From Sipunculus nudus (Eukaryota; Annelida; Sipuncula; Golfingiida; Sipunculidae), in NCBI GenBank assembly GCA_026874595.1, contig CM049314.1:68816300-68880299 (forward strand): a DNA stretch of 64,000 nucleotides. The letters run 5' to 3'. Positions 9,701-21,700 of the stretch are shown here, in pieces. Position numbers and translations under genes: made by a program. Numbering within the stretch: position 1 is the stretch's first letter; every line of letters begins with the position of its first letter. The notes under the pieces are model-generated. The model was not told the origin of the DNA. It made no database searches and saw only the letters and a program-made list of their open reading frames with translations.

Positions 9701-12700
9701 CGATTCCACCAGTTTATGTACTCGGACATGGACTCGAGGCTCCTGGACTCGGAATGTGCTCGGACTCGGAGGTAAAGACTCGATAAATCAAGCCGAGTCA
9801 GTCTCGAGTCTAATTTAAAAAAAAAATGTCATATATTGAAAAAAATTCGGTTCATGTGCTTATACCAACAGGGTTTTACAAAATAATAACATTATTTATA
9901 CCATGCTATCGGAAGTTATAAATATGATTAACGATTGTTGTAAAAGCATGTGTGATCTTACTTTAATATGTGCTTTATAATCTGAAAATTCCAGTATGAA
10001 TTGCTTCTTAAGGATTCAAGAATTTTACTCAGACTGTAACTTGGATTCATGTTTGAAATAACTTGGGCTCGAAGAAAATGGACTTGGACACAAACCGAGA
10101 AGACTCCATCTTGGAATTGGACTAAAATGGCCCGGACTAGGACTAACATTTTGACACTGATTGTGTGGACTCAAATACTCACTGATATGTGTCACGTGTG
10201 ACTTCGAAGCCGTGCTCAATGTGTTATGTGGGATGTCCGAGACGTGCTTCATATGTGTAATGTGTGACGTCTTTTTTTCCTTACTAATTAGCCAGTTAAA
10301 GCAGCTGATGACGTAATATCTTTTTGTCCAGTGTTACATTAACCTGTAGCTCATAAAACGGAGGCTGTGACATCAGATATACATGTCAGTAAAGCAGTCA
10401 TTAGTGAATTCTTATGAGGCATTCAGCTCGTAGATCCCGGGGGTTTATTGGTAAGCGGTCAGGTCCTGTATAAACGGAGGGAGGGAAAAATCAATCGGGG
10501 TTCGAAAAGAACACAATCGGGTTTGAGTTGAGGATATGGTCAAATCCATATACTCTTGGATTTTATGGACTTACTGACCCCCTGACAAATATTTAAGGTG
10601 ACGCTTTCTGAGGGGGGGGGGGTACGCCCAAAATGGTAAATTATAGTAGGATATATGATGTTCCCAGGTGAGGGATATGTAGTCTAAACAGGCAAATTGT
10701 CAAAAGGTTTTGCCCAATTAGTTCTTAATATATCCCACTTTGTCACTCCTATAAACTGTTTGTCAAATATGTATATCAAGAGACAAAACGTTGTAAAATG
10801 GTCTGTATACACGCTGATGTCAAATGGTTTTATTAACTTATCTGACTGTTAATCACTGTTAATCACCCATTGTCCGTCGTCTGGTTGTCCGGCCTCCGTA
10901 CGTTAACATGGCACAAATTGTAACCGTTAGGCCTAGAAACTTCTAACTGTACATCACTGTACATTCTAACTGTACAGGAGGTCCATGCAAAAAATTCCGG
11001 GGAAACCTGAAATTAGGTCTCTGATACCCATATCCTCCAAGGTATGGGGCTCAAAAGTACCCCCCCCCCTAAAAAATAATAAAAAAAATATACAAAAGCT
11101 CCAATATCTGAATAACTATTCCATTGATCGCCATGATTCGTTGCATGCATATTGATTATAGTGTGTTTAATTAGTTTCTGTATGATGGAGGTGCCACATG
11201 TATTATTTCGGTTTTTTTTACGCATTTTTGAAACCTTTAAATAAAGCGGTCGTACGTAAAAAGGGCAAAAATCGTAACCGTTTGACCTAGAAGTTTCTAA
11301 CTTGACATCCATGGAGTGCTATAGAAACTCTCCTTGGAAGCCTGAAAAAAAGGTCTCTGTTATCTATATCCTCTGAGCAATGGGCTCGTGAATACACCCA
11401 GAATGATTAAATATTCGATACAAAAGTTCCAATATCTGTATAACTAATGCAAACCGTAACCGTTAGATTTATTAATTTCTAACTTTATATCCATGGAGGT
11501 CTATAATATTCCTATTTATATCATAGGAAAATCTGTTCGGAAACATGTAATTAGGTCATAGTGGCCAATATTTTTTTAATTAGGGGAGAAAACATTTTTT
11601 TTAACACTTACCGAGCAGATGGGACACAAATTGTATCCATTTGGCCTAAAAGCCTCATATTTGACTTTCAGGGAGCTCCATAGAAAATCTTCTTGGAAAC
11701 CTGAAATAATGTCACTGTGACCTATTTTCTTCAAACTGTGTGAAAGAACATGACGTTACCACTGTATTAATCAGATGTGCGCAAATAATATCAACTGGAT
11801 ATAGAATAAGGTCACTGTAACCTATATGTAAGGTCTATTGGCAAAATGCATGATTTGTAGCACTCTGGGAGTAATTTTACCCATTGTTCAAAGCTCATTG
11901 AATTCAGCTGAGCATCATGGCCCATGGGCCACTTGTAAGATACATAACCCTACTCAAACACTTATTCCCGGAAATACACTGGTATTCACACTTTAACAGA
12001 GTTTTATTTAAATTAAGATAATATGCTTAACCAATAATCATATATTACAATATACATAAATTACATTGAAATAGAGACAGCATGATTTAACTTCAAACCT
12101 TAACCTCACTACTTAATTATCTAAATTTATTGATAGATTTTAAATTTCCTTCAATAAAGTTATCTCTGCTGTGTATATTCATTCAAATTTTGCCTGCAGG
12201 GGCTTAGATCTCAGAGAAAACCATCCATTTAAAGCCTGAAACATATTATCAATAAGATGCGTGGGATAATAGTATGCAATTTATATATAGATGGGAAAAA
12301 GGAACGTAGCGCAAATCACTTTATAAAGACATTATTTTGTTGTTTCCAGAGAAATCAGCAAGTTTTCGGAGCAATTTATTTAGCCACTTGCGGGGGTCAC
12401 GTAGATGTGGTGAAACATTTGCTGAAACATGAAGCGAGTGTCGAAGATTTAGAACTGGTATGACCATATTCATGTTGTTATTTTGCAATATCGAGTTTAA
12501 ACAATATGCACAATAAATATTTAGTGTTATATGCTGGGCAATTATCCGATTGTGATAATTTTTGGAACACTTCCTCCGATAGCATTTTATTCGTTTGCAC
12601 GCTCTACCCATCAGTCAGCATTGCTCATAGAAAGTTTTAACTTTATATATCTTTAGCGAGCTTCAGGGAGTGAATACACTTTCAAAACTGTAAAACCTTA

Positions 12701-15700
12701 CTAGTTCAAAAGAGGCTGAAAATGCATCGCTTTGCATCATCACAATGTCTGATGTAGCTGTGAATGTGAATGCAAATATCCAACTAGTTCCTCAATACTA
12801 CCATTAAACTGTGAGATATATGTTGTGTAAACCTGCATCAAATTCATGTTTCCGTCTAGATTACTACTACATTTACAGCTTTTACAACATAGTTCTAGCT
12901 TTGCAACAATGTATTAAGAACTGCATTATACAAATGATACCATCGGCTTCGCTTAAGTCACTAAATATTAAGGAAAAGTTCAAACAAGGTAGATGAGTAT
13001 TTGTGTCTTGGACAACTTTACTCCACAAGACCATTGGCACAAATTTTGGATTTTTTTTGGTTTAGAAAAAACAAACAAACAAACAAACAAAAATATTTTC
13101 CCTCCTGAAGTTACACCGGGTCGTAATATTTAAATATATCCTTCGGTCAAAATAAAATGTGTCCTTCAAATAAAAAAAAAAACCTCCAATACCTTGTCGG
13201 TGCTAAAGGGCGACTTTACGGAACTTTTATTATTTTTAGCCTGGCTGAATCAAGCAAATAGGTCATCGGGGCTATAGCCAGCACACCTTGTCCGTCACCT
13301 AGTCGGATCACATTGTTACTGTTGAAGCTTGAATCTTGTAACATTATATTTTGGACGTCCCTGGCAAATCTTCTTGGAAACCTGAACTTTGGTCACGTTT
13401 CCTGTATTGTGCCAGCTACGTAGTTAAAACATGATTCTAAGCACTTAAATCAGATTCTTTTCGGCATCTGTGGTTACTCACCTTCCACAGGTGTATAATA
13501 TTGAAATTGCATTATGTAACAATTAAGTCTGTTTGCATGCAAATATCAAACAACGACTAATTTAGTATACATTGGGTCCCCGGCAAATCTCCTTGAAATA
13601 TAAATTAGGTCACGTTACCTATATTTTGGAAGCTGTGATAAAACATAATTTAGAGCACTCTGGAAGTCCGTCTCTTCTGAATTTGCATTGGTTTATAACA
13701 TTGAAATTACCATTCAGATTGTTAATATGATTTCTAAAGAACCGCTGTAACTGGCATCCCAAAATTTGCCAATATACTTAACATGTGACCAGTATCAACA
13801 CAATGTTTTTTTTGTGGATGCTACTTTTGTAAACCTACATTTCTAAGATGGTTTCGTGGTACTGTATCTCAGGAGCCAGTATGAGGCCAGGATATAACAT
13901 CAGAGGAACTCCTGCTACCACCATGTTACCTAGTCAAAGACTGAATTATAAAGCATTTAAAGAAATGTCACCGCTCATTCTCTGACCAAGACCAAGCGGA
14001 GAACACTAGCTGCAGAGGAGTGTTCATTTGGTAAAGAAGTAAACTGATATATAATTCCTTCGCACCTGAATCCAAGGAAATTTCTACCATTTATATCAAC
14101 AGACACAGCGGAATCTGCATTTCATAAACCTGTTTATCCCAAATAACCATTCGGTGTAACTTCTCTACTTCGCCATAAGTGTAACTATATGTAGCGTAAA
14201 ATGCACGAATATCATTTGGTTAGAACCGACGATCTATGCAGCCTGTGGCGTAAAAACAAGAAACTATAACCTTCTTATTTGCTTCTTTCCTGCCTGATTG
14301 AGCCCCATATTTTTGCATGACAAAAGTGAATCAGCCACCACTACTGTCTGTGTTAATTCCCGTGTTGCGTCTCAACATAATAGTATTTTACACGAACTTG
14401 GAGGCGATACTATTATACTTGTCTAAACCGTCATAATAAGATCTACGTCGCTGGTCTGAAAACCTGAGTAGCTAAGTAATCTCATCCCAGTTACCTCAGT
14501 AAATCCCAGCCTTGGGTTACTTATCCTCCAGCTAGCATACGCGATAGTTTCATTACAGGTTTGGTCAGCTCTGCTGTAGGTAATCACCTTCCTGAAGACG
14601 ACTGATTTCCCATAGTCGTCGATAAGATATTTTATGAGCTCACCCGGGATTTGCTATCTTCCACTGTCTCTAAGTATGAATTGGTATACCACCAAATAAA
14701 ATGTATCATGCTTGATAGTTTCATGACCATGCGACCTGCCGTTTTGTCAGACCTTGTTTTTTGGCACTCACTTTTCGATCATTTTTCCCTTTCAGGTTGT
14801 AACGGGGTGCCTTGGGGCTTTCTTGGGTTTAAAAGAATATTTACTTTTCTCATTGAGTCATTTATATATGCAGCAACAACTGAACAATAGATATTTGGAT
14901 ACAGCAGGGGCTATTCTGAGAACTTGGAGAGTGTCACTGCCCGGCTGCTGTCTTGAATGTGTTTTACCCTTTACCTTTGCGCTAAATTTTAGCATGTTAA
15001 AGAAGTGTATATTCCTGTCGTGATAGGTTGCTATGCTGTGTCGTAGGACCCTTCCACTTTAAAACTAAATCTCCTTGGAGGCTACCCATCGGATTTTTTT
15101 AACGGGTTGAAGCCACTTATCATCATCTACGAGTTGGATAATTACTAATTATTTCAGCCAGCAAAAAGTCATTTCCACTTTATACGATTCATAAGTAAGG
15201 TATATAGAAACTAGACTGGATCCACATGTTATGTGTTCATAAATAATGCAGGAAGTGTAACGTATAGTGTAACTCTGCTTTGTTTCTTTATTACTCCTGC
15301 ATATTTCTATAAGGGTTGACATGCGTAAACCTAAAAAAGGATGACTTTTTACACAGGAGTATGGCAATAGAGAATATAATTTACGATGCGCAGACATCTA
15401 AATAAATATTTTTAGTGATTATCTTGAAGAATAACTCCTCGAACACAGTTTTTCGTAAAATGTATAATTTCAAAATTTGTAATATCAAAATGCTGATAAT
15501 GCTTGAAGTAATAATGCATCCAGTACGGAGATATCGTTGCAATATTCCGACTAAAATGGAATTGTGAAAAGGCCACAGAAGTTAAGACTTTGATTTCATT
15601 AATAATTGTAGTTTGGTCTTTTGTTGAACAGGCACTGTACGAGGCTTCCAGACGTGGAAATAAAGCCATTTTTGATGCCCTACTGGCGCATGGAGTTAAC

Positions 15701-18700
15701 CCTGATGGAGATGGTCAAGTAAGTCAGTCAGTGGACTACCTGAGAACTAGATTATTGTTATTTACGGTAACTACCGCGTTTAATTCTGAGAAACAAGTAC
15801 ATTTTTAGCTACCCAGTTAATATAAGTTCAGGATATTTAAGGTGGTTTCTACAGAAATTAGATAGTTAAGAGGGTCACATTTATATCCACTTTCCATCAG
15901 ATTAAAATTGATCGTGTAGGCATAGAAAACATAGAACATAAGGAAAATTATGTTATGTCGATTAACCGCTCATGTGAGGGTCCTTGTTACCTATTTAGTT
16001 TTTATTATCTATATATTTTGGTCTTTTCTTTATAGCGGCAGTGCCCGCTATTTGCAGCGTTTGCTGGCAAACACATGAAGATTATTAGCATGCTACTTGA
16101 AAGAGGGGCAAACCCGAATGCGATCAATGAGGTAATCGTAGATATCTATTGAAATTTGTTTTCTATGCAAATACGTCAGTCAGGCAAGGTTAACATTTTT
16201 ATTAGCATGAAGGATACCACAATAATTTTTTGTCATGGTTATATAGTAAACTTTCATAAAAAGTAAGCATTATTTTTGTTAAATAAAAGTGAGATAGTCT
16301 ATGTTTGTGTCATCAGCCATATTTTCAGTTGTAAAACGTGTTTTTTTTTAATTCAAAGAATTTATTCTTTGGATAGATGTATTCATAGTACTGCCATATT
16401 TTACAACAACATTTTTTCCAGACAAACAAATGATGACTCAAATAAAATGTAACGTCCACAGTTTTTTTCATTTTGTGTACTTCATAAATAATTTTTACAC
16501 TTGTGTTCGTCCCCCGTCTGTTTATTTGATTGTTTGTCCGTCAGTCTGTCCGTCTGTCTTTCGATCTGTCTGTTAACAGATTACATATTATGTCCACTGG
16601 ACCTAGAAAGTTCTAAGTGAATATCAGGAAGGTCAATTTAAATCTCCTTTACAACTACAATTAGGTCACCGTGACATGTTTTCCGAGTCACGGGGCGTGT
16701 TTGTGCGCCCCAGGATAAATAAAAATGTGATCCAGTATCTGAATGACGAATGCCAAGAGCATTTCCCTGCATATGGATGATGGGCAGTTTCCTCAGGTCC
16801 TGAAGACTAGTGGCGCTACCATTTTTTTTCCTTCTAATTTTCACGTATTTCCCCTTCTATTTTGAAACCCTCACATCAGGAAGTTCGGACGTTAATAGGG
16901 CACAAACCATAACCGTATGACCCTAGAAACTTCTGACTGTACATTCAGAAAGGAAAAAGGAAAATATTCTCTGAAACCTTATAAAAGGTCATTGTGACCT
17001 ACCATCTTCGAGCTACTGGCAAGAGAGTCAGACGGGGCACAAATTGTTTCCATAAGGCCTAGAATATTTTAAGGTGACTTTCCAGGAGGTCCTGAATAAA
17101 TGTCCGTGGATACATGAAATCAGTTCATTATGACCTACATTTTGCAAGCTATACGAAAAGTAACTCTTGGGCCATGACATGCCCTATCTGACTCTCTGGA
17201 TGCTCAAAATCATTAAACCGTTGGTCGCGGAATATGGGTCACAATCTCTGTAAACGGATGATGATTAAATGGTAATCGTTTTAGCTCAGCTAAAATATGA
17301 TTTGAGTATCAACAAAGTCATATCCTCCTAAATGGTATTTGTTGTGCCTAGAATTTTCTGACGCATCACCCAGGGAGGTGATGGGCAAATTTTCTTGGAA
17401 TCCTGAAACTAGTTCACGATGACCTATATGCTACGAGAGAGACTGGCCAAAGTTTTGGTTTTAAGCACCCAGACAGTCAGTAAAAGATTGTATCCGTTAG
17501 ACCTAGAAATGTCTAACTATATGTCCAGGGAGGTCCTCGGCAAGTCTCTCTGAAAACTGCGTCAGTACATTGTAACCTATATTCCGCACGTAACTGGCAG
17601 AAAACATGCTTTTGAGTACCGAGACAGTCAGAAAGAACACAAAGTGTAATTATTTGACCAAGAAACGTTCTATCCGTATATCTAGGGAGGTCCTAGGCAA
17701 ATCTGGGAAACCTGAAATTGCGGCAGGATGACATATTCAGTGATTACTGGCAGAAAAATGATTTTAAGGAACCCAGAGTGTTGGACATAGCACTGTTACA
17801 TTCAGGGAGGCATGGGGTAAATGTCCTTGGAACCTGACACTAGGTTATGTTGAACCTATATTCTGCAAGCGACAGGCCAAAATATGATTATGAGTACCAA
17901 GACAGACAGGGTACAAAACTTTTCTGTTGGACCTTAAACCTTTTACTTGACATTCAGAAAATTCTTTGGCTAGTCTTTGTGTCTTGAAATAAGGTCACTA
18001 CGACCTATATTCTGGGAGCTTTGAAGAGAATCCAAATTTCGGAAGTCAAACAGTTATAGAACATTGGATCTAGAGAAATCATTTTAATGTCTACAAAATA
18101 AGGTTACTGTGAATTATATTCTATGAGCTGCGTAGAGGACATGGTCTCAGTACCCTTCAAGTCAGATGTATACACGTGGCCGCACTATGACCTTGAATCT
18201 CCGCACTTAGCAACTAGAGAGTTCCTAGTAAAATATAATTTGAAACATTGAACAATGTCGCTGTTATCTTAATGGAAGGACTATGGACAATATACATGAC
18301 CTTGATCACTCTGGAAATCCTGGTTCCCTCTGTTCAAGATTCTTTAAGAAATATTTTTCACTAGATCATAACAGCAATAGTTTACAAATGCATCCCCTGT
18401 ATGTCATATTTCGCTTGGCCTCATGGCCCATGCTTCCCTAGTTTCATTAACGAAAGCATGGCATGTCTTTAATATGAATTTCTTATTGATGAAATAAAAG
18501 AACCATTACTTATATGTTATTTATTGGCTTGTTCCGCACTGCCTTTGTATTAGGCCTGAAGATGGCGAACAGGGCTGCCCAAAGGCCAATACGATGGCAA
18601 TACCGAACATACCGGTGCTTTGTGTTTTTAATAAACGGCCAAGCTCATTACTAACACAGCCAATCGTGTAAAGACACTTTATTTTCAAAATGAACTCGAG

Positions 18701-21700
18701 TGCACCACTTCAAAATAAGCTGGCACCTTCACATATTCAGGATCATAATTTGTCTGCAGTCGTTTATTCCAGGGCATTGCATCACAGAACACTGACGTCA
18801 CACGCCACCTGATTCTTTGCAATTGCATTTGGGGCGGCGACTGACTGTGCACGATGACGTAACTCGATTCATGGTGCTTGTAGATTTAATTCTGGGGCGT
18901 TCTGCCATTGAGTACATGAACGCCAGGTTGATAAAAGCTCCCTTAGTTAAAATGTACCAGCCATACCGCCCAAGGGAATTGATATGAATCTTAAATGACG
19001 TGGCGTATATCATATTCCGGATACCACCTTTGTTCGTACCACCAAATACACCCTTCCTTCAGACCATCTTTCTTGTTTTATTTTTTTTGTGCCGGTGCCA
19101 CAAATGCTCACTGACTTTCCTCGAACACATCTGTAATCTGAAATTATTTTACTCTCTAAATTACTTTAGATATTTGATAAATCTACATTGAGTATAAAAC
19201 TTTTATTTCAACGTACTGTTACCTTCCACCGAAGTTTAGAGTTATCAGTTAATATTCGCATATCCCTGTAACTATTAACTGGATTACCTTGAAGTTTACC
19301 ACTCAGGATAATCACGGAATGTTTATTCACTGCATGAGGCAAGCAGTTTTCTAAGCAAATTCTTTTGTAATATAAGATCCTTTTCATAAACCATTTCATA
19401 TTGAATCCCATAATGATGTCGGATAGATATACCTCTAATCAATACATTAAATAGGGTTAGCCATTTTTGCATAAATGTGGGACAATTATCATGTGAGAGT
19501 CACCTGATATTTCTCTCTAGTAGTGATGTAATATCGCTGAAGATGACTTACATATGCATCCAAGCAATGTTTAATTTGTCGTCTCTTGTAGCACTTGTGA
19601 TTTTTTAATGAAGTATTTGTAGGCAATGTTACATATACGTGCAAACTAGTCTCCTATTAGGGCTATGATAGTTACGTTGTCTATAATGCTTCCTCTATAA
19701 TTACAGAAAGGGGAAACACTCTTATTCCGAGCAACGCGTTCTGAACACGTTGGACTTATAGCTTTACTAATGAAGCAGGGAGCCAGCTGTGAAATAGCCA
19801 ACAAGGTAAATGTTTATCACTTCTCTTGTTATACATAGCGATATCCATGGACTCTAAATTACTTTACAATTAACAAAAGTCAAAGGCGGATAAGAGTCCG
19901 AATTGATGATTATTCGATTACCGATTACTGTGTTTTAAAAATAAGCTTGGACATGCTGGCGCTTTGTCCGTCGTCTGTGCGGTTGTCCGGCGGGACGGCC
20001 GTCTGTCCGCCCTTTAGCAAGGAACTAATCGTAACTGCTAGCCCTAGAAGCTTCTTAAAGAAAATCCATGGGGTTCAATAAAAATTTCTTTGAAACCCTG
20101 AAATTTGGTCACTGCGATATATATCCTCCAAGCTATGTGGCTGGTAAATACCCCCTCCTCCGAGAAGAATTAAATTTTTGATACAAAACCTCCAGTATAT
20201 TGATAATCATTGCATGCATTGTCACTAATCTTGCCTTGAATGTTGAGCATAACTAATTTTGTCAGTTTAAAATAAATAGTGGCGCCACCTGTATTTTTCT
20301 ATTTTTTTACAATTTATTTCTAATTTTGAGATTATACAATGACAGTAATAAGGTCAGTTTCTCAGCTGTCGGTCCATCTTGTGTCCTGATACCTAGTGTG
20401 TTCAAAAATCATAAGCGGATGCCTTATAGTTAAAAACCTGTCCGTCCGTACGTCTGTCGGTCAGTCCATCCATCCATCCATCCACAAATTTGTTTCCAGG
20501 TCATAACTCTAGATTGGAATGATATATGGATTTCAGTCTTACTTAATTATGCTCCACCACTAAAGCAAGAACCTTAATGACTTTGAGGTCCTCAAGTCAA
20601 AGGTCAAAGTCACAGTGCCTACTTTTTAAAAAAGTATTTTGGATGTATTTTAAACAAACATTTTAATCCAAAACCTTAGACCTTACACATATAGCTGACC
20701 TGCTAATCGAGGAAGAAACTAATTGATTTTGGGGTCACAGGGTCAAAGGTCAAGATGACAGGACCCATCCTACCACATTTTCTCAAAACTTGATTATTTA
20801 ATGATCCTCCTAATGAAGAAAGAATCTTTTTCATTTCGGGGTCCCGAGGTCAAAGATGAAGATCTGGTGGTTACCTGGTAAGAGGTCAAGGTCACTGGAC
20901 CCATTTTTTTCAAAGATTGTTATAATGATCTAAATGTCAAAAGTTACAGGATTATACGTTCTCAGATTAAAGTCACAAGATCAAGGGTTAAGCTCACAGG
21001 ACTCACATTAGGATTCATTAAAGCTCATTAGGACTCTTTTTAGGCAAATTCAGCTGAGCATCGAGACCCATGGGTCAGTATTTTTGTTTTATGATAATTG
21101 TAATGTTTTTGTTATTAGTTATAAGGCGATGTCGCAATACACACCTCGTAGAAAATGTCTTAATTGAAAGAAATATTTTATTGTACATGAGCATTTCTAG
21201 TAATATATGTGTTATCTTACACTATAAGTTGTTTTTGGCATAGAAAATCTTCCCTGCACATGGTCTTACTATCTCCAATGACCTGTATTAGCATTGTTTT
21301 GGTTCCGCGTGTGATTAACAGGTCCACCTGTGACTTTTCAATCACAAGAAAGCAATCAGGGATTTGATCTTGCGCGTGCGCGAAAAAACGCCAAAAACGA
21401 AATATGATAAAAACAATGGAATTAAAAAATTCACTATTTGTGAAGTTGCGCGAAACGGCTAAGAGAAACTTTGTTTATGTTTGTTTTTCGACATGAGTTT
21501 TCTCCCGGTGCAAGTTTATTTCCACGTGCATTCGGGAGTAAGCAACGGTGTTTAACGAATTTGTTGCAGATACCAAAATATATTTAAACAAAATAAACTG
21601 AAGGTCATGTATTATAAATATACCGGGGAGATGACAATGTTCATTTAAATTTCAGGACGGAGAATTTCCTCTTCACCATGTTGTCGGATGTAGATATATA

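Noticed and set aside
14651..15023. Overlapping hydrophobic open frames in gene 2 intron 8
   Set aside because: No splice context, no recognisable motif and no counterpart in the paralogous gene. Chance frames.
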